A DNA stretch of 64,000 nt. Source: Zanthoxylum bungeanum. Its lineage: Eukaryota > Streptophyta > Magnoliopsida > Sapindales > Rutaceae. Below are positions 46,173 through 58,547 of this stretch, one piece after another. The stretch is from contig SKCR01041587.1 in assembly GCA_019454045.1 (NCBI GenBank), forward strand, positions 51,920 to 115,919, in the 5' to 3' direction. Made by a program: the position numbers and the translations under genes. A model generated the notes under the pieces. The model saw only the letters and a program-made list of their open reading frames with translations, searched no databases and was not told the DNA's origin. Numbering within the stretch: position 1 is the first letter of the stretch; each line of letters begins with the position of its first letter.

Positions 46173-48151
46173 TGTTGGTTTCTATAATATGTCCCAAACA
46201 AAGATTAAGCATGTGAAATACTATAAAGAATATATATGAACATGAAATATGGCGGAATCATACTTACAATGCCTTGTGATGAAGTAGATGATCAAATGGT
46301 AGAAGCTCCAAGTGGTGGAGGATTCGGCCAAGAGGAGGAAGAAGACTTGAAGCTCCAAGCTATTGTATTCCAAGCTCTTTGATGGTTTCCCTATCACCTC
46401 TTTTGATCCCTTGCTTGTGCTAGCAAAAATGGAGAAATGGAAGATCAAATCTTCCTTGCCCTTGTCAATGGAGTTCACGGCAATTGAGAGAGAGAGAGAG
46501 AGAGTTTTTTTTGTAATGTCTTGATTAATTAATTTTTGTATTACCAAAAATCAATTTATATTTATGTTATAATTTATTAAATTAATAATAAATCTATGAC
46601 ATAAACCATGCAATGGCTTAGAGTGTCAAACACTCAAACTCCATGCAAAGCCTTTGAGTGAAATGCACACTATCACCATGCAATGCCTTAGAGTGTTTTG
46701 TACACTATTAACATGCAATGCCTTATCAATAAAATAATGCATATAATGACAAGTGTCATGTGGGCCCCACACGTTTCCCATGAAAGTGGGCCCACGTCCA
46801 CTCACGCGTTCGGGTTCGATATTTCCGAAATACCGAGCTAGCGTCGCGACGTTAATTAAATCGGATTTAAATAAATAATCGCTCCTAGCGAAATTATTAT
46901 TTACGTCGCTTACGAATTAATTCTAAATTAACTCGTATGCCCGAATTAAAATCTAATTTTAATTTCGCGTCGAAATCGAATTTCGATTATTATATCGAAT
47001 ATAATAATTTTATCGATTAATTCCAAATTAATCGTTCTCTCTCTCTGAATAAGGCACTTTATCCGAGATAAAGTTTCTCCGCAATTAATCCAAGATTAAT
47101 TAAGTTCGAATCAAATATCATAGGTGAATCTTCAGGAAGCGACCCAAGAGATCTCCGGATATTTTGGCAGTAAATACGGTCGTCGGATAATCCGAACACG
47201 TACGTACCTCGTACTACGTCTTTACCGATTTACAAGACAAGGTTGGCTTCTAGCAAAGCGCCATGCCTACCCAATTCTCCAGAAATATTCTTATAGGAAT
47301 ATAAGATCTGTATCAGGCGTAGTATACCGTAGTATTGCGTACATCGATCCAGTATCGGATGATCACATGCTAGGCCTGGGGCTGGAGATGTGTCTGCCCC
47401 GTACGAAACATATATCGGACATCAAGCAGCTAGTCTCTTTAAATCAGACAATCCTGACCTAGTCATATTGTCCCGACGGTTGCAACCTTTTATAGAGTAC
47501 TAGTTCTGTGCCCTGCGTGATCATCGCCTCCATATGTCTGAAGCGATACTTCCATCTTGACATCACATCCAGTACACTACGATTCTCGATAAACCCAGAA
47601 GAGGTGTACACAGAACCGGTTAGGGTCCCCAACCACCAAAACCAAAGTTTACCGATTGTCGCAAGTACTAGCGATGTAAGTCTCAGGTTAAGACCATATA
47701 CACCTACCCTGATGCGGCCTCCCATAGACACGCAGACATACTACCAATGGGATTCCGCGGGGTCTATCCAGAGCGAAGCTGTTTTCCGTACCATCGGTAA
47801 AACACAACCTCCTATTGCACTTGCATAAGTATCCAATACTTAAATATATGAGAACTATGCTGTTGTGCCCTCACAACGTGCACAAGCGCAATACTAGTCT
47901 ATTCCGCATTATCGATGTCCGATCTCGATAATACTCCGACTAGGGATATTTAATGATTTAAACTTTTATAGATTGATACTGTCTCATATCATCTCAATCC
48001 AGTATTAATCATATGGACTTTCGCCATTTATTAATCAAAGTAAATATTATTACAAAACGGCAAAAGGCAATTTCATTATCACATAGTTAATTTTGTACAA
48101 TAATACAATATCATTTACAAACAGTGACGCTATGGGACATAATGTCTAACA
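46173..48151 (-). repeat. E3 3' LTR
   Basis: TGTTGGTTTC to GTCTAACA on the plus strand, 1979 bp. Contains a GA microsatellite near 46487-46504 and AT-rich inverted repeats at about 46850-47110. Confidence 0.95.
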
Positions 48152-48165
48152 ATCTCCCACTTGGC

Positions 48166-48576
48166 CTATAGCCAGTCACTCAAGCATCTAATACCCGAAC
48201 TATGTATGTGTCGTTCAAAAACTTGCTGAAGAACAGCCTTCGTCAGCGGATCTGCAATGTTGTCATCTGATGTGACCTTCTCGACCTTTACATCGCCACG
48301 ATGTATAATCTCCCGAATCAGATGGTAACGTCGAAGAACATGCTTGGACCTTTGATGAGACCTTGGTTCCTTAGCCTGTGCTATAGCCCCGTTATTGTCA
48401 CAATACAATGGAACGGGCTCAGCTGCTAACGGAACTACCCCTAATCCGATTAGGAACTTTCGGATCCAAACTGCCTCCTTTGCTGCTTCAGATGCAGCGA
48501 TGTACTCCGCTTCTGTTGTTGAATCGGCAACAGTATCTTGCTTGGAAGATTTCCAGCTCACTGCTCCGTTATTCAA
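48166..48576 (-). pseudogene. E3 RNase H, C-terminal part of pol
   Basis: A 136-residue frame with AVSWKSSKQDTVADSTTEAE, then an EYIAASEAAKEAVW segment, the CDNNGAI motif and a terminal ADPLTKAV block. It ends beside the purine tract. A frame change near 48605-48610 separates it from upstream pol. It degrades the RNA strand during cDNA synthesis. Confidence 0.85.
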
Positions 48577-49473
48577 ACAAAAAATGTACCCGGATTGCGA
48601 CTTGTAGTCATCTTGTCGGTTTGGAAACTTGCATCGGTATACCCAGATACCGCAAGTTCTCCACCTCCATAAATTAAGAAAGCATCCTTAGTTCGTTTAA
48701 GATACTTAAGGATATTCTTAACTGCTATCCAGTGACCTTCACCTGGATCGGCCTGATAGCGGACTGCACATGCTCAAAGCATATGAGATATCAGGTCGTG
48801 TACATATCATGGCATACATGATCGATCCGACTGCCGAGGCGAACGGTATCCGACTCATGTTGTCCCTCTCTTCCTGAGTCTTAGGACACATGTCCTTAGA
48901 TAGAGAGGTACCTCGTACCATTGGAACCAATCCCCTCTTGGATTGTTCCATGTTGAATCGCTTCAACACTTTATCAATGTATGTACTCTGGGAGAGTCCA
49001 AGCAGCTTTCTAGATCTATCCCGGTAGATTTTTATTCCAAGAATAAAGGCTGCTTCTCCCAGATCTTTCATGGAGAATTTTAATGAAAGCCAAGCTTTCA
49101 CCGACGTCAGCATGGGAATGTCATTGCCTATAAGCAATACGTCGTCGACATAAAGGACAATAAAAGTAAGTGCTCTCCCACTAACCTTCTTGTATACACA
49201 AGGGTCATCTGCGTTTTGCACGAAATCATATTCCTTTATGATCTCATCAAAACGCTGATTCCATGACCGTGATGCTTGCTTCAATCCATAAATGGATCGA
49301 TTTAACTTACAAACCTTGTTTGCAAGTCTAGGTACGATAAAACCGTCAGGCTGTTGCATATAAACATCCTCCAAAAGGTTTCCGTTAAGGAAAGCGGTTT
49401 TAACGTCCATCTGCCATATCTCGAAGTCGAAATATGCAGCTATTGCAAGCATTATCCGAATGGATTTAATCAT
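48577..49473 (-). pseudogene. E3 reverse transcriptase, truncated N-terminally
   Basis: The open part (49473-48739, 244 residues) has IRIMLAIAAYFDFEIWQMDV with the first catalytic Asp, then GLKQASRSWNQRF and the active site YVDD (residues 108-111). The frame changes near 48757 by one extra base after SYALSMCS, and again near 48606. Relative to C1, about 60-70 bases before IRIMLA are missing, which removes the N-terminal RT block. Confidence 0.85.
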
Positions 49474-49485
49474 GGCGCTACAAGC

Positions 49486-52062
49486 CTAGCTTTGTACGTT
49501 TGTATGTTGCCATCCATGTCGGTTCTTCTTGAAGATCCATCTGCATCCAATAGGCTTTACGCCTTCTGGTGCATCAACCAGTGTCCAAACTTGGTTGGCG
49601 TACATGGAATCCATCTCGGACTTCATGGCTTCTTGCCATAAAGCGGAATCGATATTTTGTATCGCTTCCTCATACGTAGCCGGCTCATTATCCTCAATAA
49701 GATTAATATCTATATGAGGTGAGATCAGGAACCCATACCTCTCAGGTACTGTTCTGACTCTCTCCGACCTACGTGGTCCTTGTGTATGTGAAGTTTGTGG
49801 TACAGACTCATCCCGGACGGTCTGTTCTTGATCCGTCGTTGATTCATTGCCAGGAACAGTATCACTACGATCTTCATCGAGTTCTACTTTCCTCCCACTT
49901 ACCACTGCATTTAAAAAATCCTTCTCAAGGAAAAATGCTTGTAGAGCAACAAATACTTTGTTCTCTTGTGGGTGATAGAAGTAATATCCTTTGGTTTCCC
50001 TAGGATATCCTACGAAAAGGCATTTATCAGATTTGGGTTCAAGTTTGGTACCTTCCAAACGTTTAACATATGCCCAGCATCCCCAAATCTTCAGGAAAGA
50101 GAAACCTGGTTTCCTTCCTGTCCATTTCTCATATGGAGTCTGTTCAACAGACTTCGACGGTACCTTATTCAAAATAAGTATAGCACTGTTTAATGCGTAT
50201 CCCCAGAAGGATATTGGTAGCTCAGTGCGACTCATCATTGACCTCACCATGTCCAATAAGGTGCGGTTTCTCCGTTCGGACACACCGTTTAATTGCGGTG
50301 TTCCAGGAGGAGTCCACTGCGAAAGAATACCATATTCTTTCAAGTAATCTTGAAACTCATAACTTAAGTACTCGCCACCACGGTCTGACCGTAATGTCTT
50401 GATACTCTTCCCTGTTTGTTTCTCCACTTCGTGTCGAAACTCTTTGAATTTCTCAAAAGTTTCCGACTTGTGTCTCATAAGATACACATAACCGTAACGA
50501 GATGCATCATCTGTAAAGGTTACGAAGTAGTGAAATCCACCTCTAGCCTGGCTAGACATGGGCCCGCATACGTCAGTATGTACAAGAGCCAACAGTTCTG
50601 TGGCACGTTCACCTTTACCGCTAAAAGGTGATTTAGGCATTTTGCCTAAAAGACAAGATTCGCAGACGTCATATGAATTGGGATCAAATTCGTCCAAGTA
50701 CCCACTCTTCGAAAGTGTGGATATGCGAGTCTTGTTGATGTGTCCCAGACGACAATGCCACATATAAGCTTCATCTTTTAGATTATTTCTCTTGAGCCTT
50801 TTGTTTGTCATTTTAGGAGATTCATTTATATTCAAAATATAAAGACCGTTATTTGCAACAGCTGTGCAAATTTCTGCATCATTTTTATATAAATAACACC
50901 CAGTGTTCCTGAATACAAAAGTGTAACCCTGCTGGGTTAACAAGGATACAGATATAATATTCCTAGTTAAACTAGGTACAAAATAACAGTTCAAAAGTTT
51001 AAGTTCATGCCCTGAGGGCAGTTCTAAAACAAAAGTCCCTACGGCCAAAACAGCAACTGGTGTTCCGTTTCCAACCCGTAGATCCATCTCCCCGGATGCC
51101 AGCACCCTGCTATCCTGCAGATCCTGCACATCAGTACAAATATGAGCACCACAACCAGAATCAAAAATCCAATTTTTAAAACTAGAAGTATTCATATTTA
51201 TCTCAATAACAAACATACCAGAAGCGATAGCCTTGCCATCCTTGATATCCTCCTTCTGCCCTTTGCCCATTCGGCAGTCACGTTTCCAGTGACCCCTCTT
51301 GCCGCAGTTGAGGCAGATGTCGTGAGATTTGTCCTTTGGCTTCCTAGAAGCCACTGTCAACTTGCCTTTGCCCTTTTTCTTGAACTTCTTCTTCCTTGCA
51401 CCTCCAATTGCCTTGGGGCCACCCTTTGGCGCATGAGAGGTCGATGCAAAATGCGCCTCGCGCTTGCTCCCCTTTAGGAGTTCCCTTTCGGATTCCTTCA
51501 AGATAGATAACAGCTCTCCAAGAGTGTCATCTGTATCCATCAACTTGTAGTTGACTATGATTTGTTTCCAAGTATCAGGAAGTGACTGCAAGATCATATC
51601 TATAGTCAGCTCAGCCTCCAAGACTATTCCCATATTGGCCAACTCATCAATATCGGCGATCATTTGAGTCCCGTGGGCTTCAACTGATGCGCCATCTGTC
51701 ATCCGGGAGCGGAAGAGTTTCCTTACTAGCTCGTACCTCTTCATCCGCTTATTGGTGCGGTGAAGATCACGCAATCTTGCCATCATGTTATAGGGATCCA
51801 AGTCCCTATTCTGGCGTCTGAAATGCTGGGTCATTGCAGCTAGCATAACTGACTGAGCTTGGTCACAATCGTCACTATGAGTTTTCCATAACTCTAGCTC
51901 CAGTGGCTCAGTGGGTTCAGGCGGGAGAGGTCTCTGAATAGTATACAGTATCCTCTCAGCCCCAAGCACTATCTTGAGGTTCATTTCCCAGTCGGCAAAG
52001 TTTGTCCCTTTGAAGACATTATCGCCCATGATTATGTCGCGGATATTACCTTTGCCTATCAT
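49486..52062 (-). CDS. E3 gag-protease-integrase polyprotein, ends by frameshift in early RT
   Basis: An 858-residue open frame. Gag spans about 1-245 (FKGTNFADWEMNLKIVLG near the start), with a CCHC knuckle at 250-263 (CLNCGKRGHWKRDC). Protease has DSG at 301-303. Integrase has HHCC residues H436, H441, C467 and C470 and catalytic D497, D560 and E596, with 35 residues between the last two. The final part enters RT (WTLVDAPEGVKPIGCRWIFK) and loses frame after KKNRH. It would make particle protein, protease and integrase. The start is chosen as the first Met upstream of the conserved Gag. The frame is intact to residue 848. Confidence 0.9.
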   Translation of the reverse strand: MIGKGNIRDIIMGDNVFKGTNFADWEMNLKIVLGAERILYTIQRPLPPEPTEPLELELWKTHSDDCDQAQSVMLAAMTQHFRRQNRDLDPYNMMARLRDLHRTNKRMKRYELVRKLFRSRMTDGASVEAHGTQMIADIDELANMGIVLEAELTIDMILQSLPDTWKQIIVNYKLMDTDDTLGELLSILKESERELLKGSKREAHFASTSHAPKGGPKAIGGARKKKFKKKGKGKLTVASRKPKDKSHDICLNCGKRGHWKRDCRMGKGQKEDIKDGKAIASGMFVIEINMNTSSFKNWIFDSGCGAHICTDVQDLQDSRVLASGEMDLRVGNGTPVAVLAVGTFVLELPSGHELKLLNCYFVPSLTRNIISVSLLTQQGYTFVFRNTGCYLYKNDAEICTAVANNGLYILNINESPKMTNKRLKRNNLKDEAYMWHCRLGHINKTRISTLSKSGYLDEFDPNSYDVCESCLLGKMPKSPFSGKGERATELLALVHTDVCGPMSSQARGGFHYFVTFTDDASRYGYVYLMRHKSETFEKFKEFRHEVEKQTGKSIKTLRSDRGGEYLSYEFQDYLKEYGILSQWTPPGTPQLNGVSERRNRTLLDMVRSMMSRTELPISFWGYALNSAILILNKVPSKSVEQTPYEKWTGRKPGFSFLKIWGCWAYVKRLEGTKLEPKSDKCLFVGYPRETKGYYFYHPQENKVFVALQAFFLEKDFLNAVVSGRKVELDEDRSDTVPGNESTTDQEQTVRDESVPQTSHTQGPRRSERVRTVPERYGFLISPHIDINLIEDNEPATYEEAIQNIDSALWQEAMKSEMDSMYANQVWTLVDAPEGVKPIGCRWIFKKNRHGWQHTNVQS

Positions 52063-54380
52063 CTTGACAACTATAGTCCAACTATAAAGTCAACGATGTT
52101 ATGGGTACAGTCAAACTGTTACAAAAATAACAATATATTAGTCCAACTAATTATTAAAATATTGACGAAAATGATTTTGAAAGACGCGTAAGGCTAAGTA
52201 TCTGAACGAAATTGCAAATTCAATAATAGCCTCCCACTATTTTCTTCAAGTTTCTAACCCTCTGTAGAGAACTCGGGAAATCTAATTTCCTAGTGGGCTA
52301 GGATCCCGTTAAATAACACACAATCTTGACTTTGGCCAATAAAAATTGTATGCTATTTAACATAGGTAGATCTCCATGATCAATTGGATCTCATCCAATT
52401 CCTAGATCCGGTTAGGTGGACATCCAAGTCCGAAACATATGTATAATGTCAATGTATCCAATACATTTTCCTAACCATATCCTCCGAATCAACTAGGCCT
52501 TGGCTTTGGCCAAAAACAAACCTAATGATTCCGGTTAAGCGGGACCCATTGACGAGGAAAGTTTCGTAATCAATGTCGTTGGACAAAAAGTGACCTTGAC
52601 TTTGGTCAATAAAAATCACGATTTGGACAAGACACCGATATGCAACAAAACTCTCATGATTCAAGTACATCCTAGGTTGATAAAGGTCTTGACTTTGGTC
52701 AAAAACAAACCAATGCCAACTTGGATCTTGAACAAGAACCATTCAATGGAAGGATATTGGCTTAATATAAATTGAGGGATTTTCGCGTAATTGGCAACCA
52801 ATTTATTTATCTTTGTTAGGTCTCATCATCATACACCCTTAAGCATGCTTCTAAAACATCATAAAGCGCGTAAGTAAAGTAAATAATAGTGATATGCGGA
52901 TGGATATATAAAACAAACTTTTTCCTAGCACTATTCTACAACTACCCAATTACATAATACAATAAGAGAAACCTCATTTACATTGAGGGGAATTAGGTGA
53001 GAAGAGAATACAAAGAGATAAAGAGATAAGGCTGGACACGCAGGTCCAATTTATAAATTCCAAATTTACAATAATTTCTAAAATTACCCTTTCCCTTCTA
53101 ATATCCATCCGATATACACTATTCATTCATCACATACATATATATTCAAACAAGACATGCTTTTACAACCAATCTAATCCAATTAATTAGTCTTAGTTAA
53201 AGTGATCATCCAATGTTCAAACAACGGTTTGATTTTGTGCGAGTCCAACTCGATTGAGAATAAGTACATAAAGTACGAATTCGCGAATTATATCGAACTA
53301 CTAATTAAATCTAATTTAATTCGTATTCAATACTAATCCAATTATTTAATTCCAAATCAAATGTTTACACTTTTATTATGCTTTAAGGACTTAGATTCTA
53401 AATCTAATCCTATTGGGTCTCAAAGCCCAATAACATCCAATGTTGAATTTAATTCAAGTCAAATGGACTTAGAATTGATTTATTAAGGCTTGGGCTTTTG
53501 GTCAATGTGGGTCAAACCCAATTGCCAAGCCCAAATAAGGAATCACCCTTAAGTGCCAAAAACCAATTTTAAGCCCATAAGGCCCAATTAAATTATTAAA
53601 GCCCATTAATTAAATTTAATATTCCAAACATTAAAGTCCAATTAATTAAAGTGTAATACCAAGATTAATATATTAAACCAAATATTTCAAAAATACCCAT
53701 TTAATTTATTAATCATGTATTTATCAAATTAAATGTCCAACATTAATTTTATCAAAAATCAACTTCATTTCATGTCCTTGTACATTCGGCCAAGATGAGT
53801 TTTTTGTGTCGATTTGTTTTTCAATCCGATTGAATTACTAATCTACGTCCCGTACACGTTCTAAGTCATCTAATGATCTTAAACACAAAAATTTCAATCC
53901 ACTCCAAGTAGCAACACATTCGGCCAAGGCATGGATTAGGGGAAAAATCATCCAATGCATTTTTCATAAAATTGATTCCATATAACATCATGTTATACAC
54001 ATGCAAGCATACTTATTAATCAAATTCATAAGAACATGCTTATATCAATTTCATCATGCCATTCGGCCAAGGTGAAGATATTGGGGAAAAATCATCCAAT
54101 GCATTTTTCATAAAATTGATTCCATGTAATATCATTCTATATACATGCAAGCATACTTATTCATCAAATTTCACAAGAACATGCTTCAATCAATTTATCA
54201 CACCCATTCGGCCAAGGTCAAAATTTTGGGGAAAAATCATCCAATGCATTTTTCATAAAATTGATTTCATATAATGTCATTTAACATACATCTAAGCATA
54301 CTCATTCATCAAATTTCACAAGAACATGCTTCAATCAATTTTCACAAATTTTAACCTAAAGTATTTCATGCTTAAACCTA
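52063..54380 (-). other. E3 untranslated leader with repeats
   Basis: 2.3 kb with no supported ORF. The motif TTGGCCAAAGTCAAG and close variants occur on the minus strand at 52325-52339, 52499-52513, 52595-52609 and 52688-52702. A unit of 143-145 bp with CATTCGGCCAAGG is repeated three times near the primer site. Confidence 0.7.
53917..54350. repeat. E3 leader tandem repeat, three copies
   Basis: Units begin with CATTCGGCCAAGG at 53917, 54060 and 54205 and share GGGGAAAAATCATCCAATGC and a TTCATAAAATTGATT stretch. Confidence 0.85.
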
Positions 54381-54395
54381 GCTCAATGATACCAT

Positions 54396-56364
54396 TGTTG
54401 GTTTCTATAATATGTCCCAAACAAAGATTAAGCATGTGAAATACTATAAAGAATATATATGAACATGAAATATGGCGGAATCATACTTACAATGCCTTGT
54501 GATGAAGTAGATGATCAAATGGTAGAAGCTCCAAGTGGTGGAGGATTCGGCCAAGAGGAGGAAGAAGACTTGAAGCTCCAAGCTATTGTATTCCAAGCTC
54601 TTTGATGGTTTCCCTATCACCTCTTTTGATCCCTTGCTTGTGCTAGCAAAAATGGAGAAATGGAAGATCAAATCTTCCTTGCCCTTGTCAATGGAGTTCA
54701 CGGCAATTTGAGAGAGAGAGAGAGTTTTTTTTGTAATGTCTTGATTAATTAATTTTTGTATTACCAAAAATCAATTTATATTTATGTTATAATTTATTAA
54801 ATTAATAATAAATCTATGACATAAACCATGCAATGGCTTAGAGTGTCAAACACTCAAACTCCATGCAAAGCCTTTGAGTGAAATGCACACTATCACCATG
54901 CAATGCCTTAGAGTGTTTTGTACACTATTAACATGCAATGCCTTATCAATAAAATAATGCATATAATGACAAGTGTCATGTGGGCCCCACACGTTTCCCA
55001 ATGAAAGTGGGCCCACGTCCACTCACGCGTTCGGGTTCGATATTTCCGAAATACCGAGCTAGCGTCGCGACGTTAATAAATCGGATTTAAATAAATAATC
55101 GCTCCTAGCGAAATTATTATTTACGTCGCTTACGAATTAATTCTAAATTAACTCGTATGCCCGAATTAAAATCTAATTTTAATTTCGCGTCGAAATCGAA
55201 TTTCGATTATTATATCGAATATAATAATTTTATCGATTAATTCCAAATTAATCGTTCTCTCTCTCTGAATAAGGCACTTTATCCGAGATAAAGTTTCTCC
55301 GCAATTAATCCAAGATTAATTAAGTTCGAATCAAATATCATAGGTGAATCTTCAGGAAGCGACCCAAGAGATCTCCGGATATTTTGGCAGTAAATACGGT
55401 CGTCGGATAATCCGAACACGTACGTACCTCGTACTACGTCTTTACCGATTTACAAGACAAGGTTGGCTTCTAGCAAAGCGCCATGCCTACCCAATTCTCC
55501 AGAAAATTCTTATAGGAATATAAGATCTGTATCAGGCGTAGTATACCGTAGTATTGCGTACATCGATCCAGTATCGGATGATCACATGCTAGGCCTGGGG
55601 CTGGAGATGTGTCTGCCCCGTACGAAACATATATCGGACATCAAGCAGCTAGTCTCTTTAAATCAGACAATCCTGACCTAGTCATATTGTCCCGACGGTT
55701 GCAACCCTTTATAGAGTACTAGTTCTGTGCCCTGCGTGATCATCGCCTCCATATGTCTGAAGCGATACTTCCATCTTGACATCACATCCAGTACACTACG
55801 ATTCTCGATAAACCCAGAAGAGGTGTACACAGAACCGGTTAGGGTCCCCAACCACCAAAACCAAAGTTTACCGATTGTCGCAAGTACTAGCGATGTAAGT
55901 CTCAGGTTAAGACCATATACACCTACCCTGATGCGGCCTCCCATAGACACGACATACTACCAATGGGATTCCGCGGGGTCTATCCAGAGCGAAGCTGTTT
56001 TCCGTACCATCGGTAAAACACAACCTCCTATTGCACTTGCATAAGTATCCAATACTTAAATATATGAGAACTATGCTGTTGTGCCCTCACAACGTGCACA
56101 AGCGCAATACTAGTCTATTCCGCATTATCGATGTCCGATCTCGATAATACTCCGACTAGGGATATTTAATGATTAAACTTTTATAGATTGATACTGTCTC
56201 ATATCATCTCAATCCAGTATTAATCATATGGACTTTCGCCATTTATTAATCAAAGTAAATATTATTACAAAACGGCAAAAGGCAATTTCATTATCACATA
56301 GTTAATTTTGTACAATAATACAATATCATTTACAAAAGTGACGCTATGGGACATAATGTCTACA
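54396..56364 (-). repeat. E3 5' LTR
   Basis: 1969 bp. Differs from the 3' LTR at only about ten places, mostly one- to three-base indels. Ends TCTACA where the other ends TCTAACA. Confidence 0.95.
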
Positions 56365-56369
56365 CACAC

Positions 56370-57645
56370 AGCCCCACCTAACCTTCAGTCGAATAGCAAA
56401 CCCTTCACACATAAGTGTACGCCACTCACCTCACAAATTAGCCCCTCACGTTACTGCTTCAACACGTCCTCACCACCTTCACGCGCATAAAGCCTTCACG
56501 CTACTGCCATGACCAACCCTGCCTTCACGCAACACACCTTTGCACAAACATCCCTTCACGCCTGGACTCTCACAGCCCTCCATTGCCGCCAAAAACAACA
56601 CCAAATCACCCCTAAAAACTGCACCAAAACTGTCCCGAAACTGCACCATTAAATCACCCCTAAAATAGTCCCGCATTACCGCAAAACAGTAAGCCTAAAC
56701 CGTTACCAGAAACACCATATAAAACCGGAGGAGTAAAAACAACAGCCCAAACAGCGAAACAGCGAAGGAAAATATTGAACCAGTGAAACGGAAGAGTTGC
56801 AGAGCATCAACCCTTCCGACGGCCGGTGTAACGCGCTTCGAGAGACGACGACTTAAGAGGTTAGACCTGAGGGTACCCTTTTAATTAATTATTATTATTC
56901 TTTATTCTTTATTTATTTTATTACTTTATTTCGCATGAGTATGGTGGATTGGTGCATGATGTGATTTCCGGATGAACAGAATATGTGTTCTCTCTTGCGG
57001 CATATCGGATGGAAACCAGGACGTAAATTCCGTAGTCGAATCCGAATGGATGGTATTGCGGTTTGCACTCGGGATACAATGCCACGTACCACACTGAGAG
57101 ACACACGTATTGCGTTTCATCCAACCTTGTATTCGAGCATGATTAGGTTACTAGTATGTTATTTATTCCTTAAACATGATTTAGCCATTAGTACGTTGTT
57201 TCTTTATGCATGTTATAGTTATTTTCTTTCGCAATAGGAATTTAATTTACGTTTATGTTTAGGATGTTATTTATTCTTTATATTTGATAATTCAACATGC
57301 CTATTGTGTGATATCGTATGTTTGCCGTTATGATAACTTATTTTCAAAGCATGCAAACTTAGACGTAGGATTTACTTTCATGAATGCGAACTAGATCTAG
57401 GTTATTCTTGGATATATATCTTGCGTAGATTCGGTTAAGTTATTGCACAAATCATTTCATTACAAGTGGCATAAGTAAGGGACCATTCTGAACCCAACGG
57501 TTTGAGGTCTTCCCTTGCGAAGGGTGAATGCGGCCTTAAATCATTTTCCCGATTCACACCGGGTGGCGAATCCATGTTATTTCTCCGGTTTAGTTCCCCC
57601 GCGGGCTATTCTGTACTCCCAACTAGGCCGTGAGCCTAGAACAGC
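56370..57645 (+). repeat. Nested plus-strand LTR, copy B, right part
   Basis: Continues 46172 after removal of E3 and of the CACAC copy. It follows copy A to the GAGCCTAGAACAGC block near the LTR end, then jumps back into LTR sequence at a shared ACAGC. Confidence 0.75.
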
Positions 57646-58547
57646 AGCCCAAACAGCGAAACAGCGAAGGAAAACGTTGAACTAGTGAACCGGAGGAGTT
57701 GGGGAGCATCAACCCTTCCGACGGTCATGTAACGCGCTTCCGAGAGACGACTTAAGAGGTTAGACCTGAGGGCACCCCTTTTATTATTATTCTTTATTTT
57801 TTATTTATTTTATTACTTTATTTCGCATTAGTATGGTGGATTGGTGCATGATGTGATTTCCGGATGAACGGAATATGTGTTCTCTCTTGCGGTATATCAT
57901 ATGGAAACCCGGACGTAAATTCCATAGCCGAATCCGAATGGACGGTATTACGGTCTGCACTCGGGATACAACTCTACATACCACTTGAGAGACACACATA
58001 TTCCGTCTCATCCAACCTTGTGTTCGAGCATGATTTAGTCTAGTATGTTATTTATTTTTAAGCATGATTATGTTATTTCTTTATGCATGATTTTGTTATT
58101 TATTATGCATTAGGAGTTTAATATACGTTTATGTTTAGATTGTTATTTATTCATTTGTGTTTGATGAATCAATGTTCATGAGATTATTGTGTGATATCGT
58201 ATGTTTGCCGTTATGATGACTTACTTTTGAAGCATGCAAACTTAGACATATGATTTATTTTTATGAATGCGAACAAGATCTTGGTTACTCATGAATATAT
58301 ATGTTGCGTAGATTCGGTTAAGTTATTGCATAAATCATTTCATTACAAGTGGCATAAGTAAGGGACCATTCCGAACCCAACGGTTTAAGGTTTTCCCTTG
58401 CGAGGGGTGAGTGCGGCCTTAAATCATTTTCCCGGTTCACACCGGGTGGTGACTCCTTTATTCTCCGATTTAGTCCCCCTGCGGGCTACTCCGTACTCCC
58501 AACTAGGCCACGAGCCTAGAACAGCGTCGTCAAGTCTGTGTCCTACA
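57641..58547 (+). repeat. Nested plus-strand LTR, copy C
   Basis: Starts inside the LTR at CAGCCCAAACAGCGAAACAG (compare 56740) and runs to the terminal TGTGTCCTACA. Followed by the target duplication ACTGG. Confidence 0.75.

Larger units (their letters stand above)
46173..56364 (-). mobile_element. E3: recent Ty1/copia insertion with largely readable gag-pol
   Basis: LTRs at 46173-48151 and 54396-56364 are almost identical. Primer site TGGTATCATTGAGC (minus, 54381-54394), purine tract CCAAGTGGGAGAT beside the left LTR, and target duplication CACAC at 46168-46172 and 56365-56369. Removing E3 rejoins copy B of the nested LTR. The element encodes gag-PR-IN-RT-RH in copia order, but pol is broken at several points. 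Confidence 0.95.

Noticed and set aside
46221..46547. 108-codon minus-strand ORF, duplicated at 54444-54767
   Set aside because: Both copies lie in the E3 LTRs, so they are duplicated by the LTR structure. They contain a GA microsatellite and show no recognised domain.
47124..47828. Several ORFs of 90-112 codons in the E3 3' LTR and again in the 5' LTR
   Set aside because: They are LTR sequence read by chance on both strands; nothing resembles a protein family.
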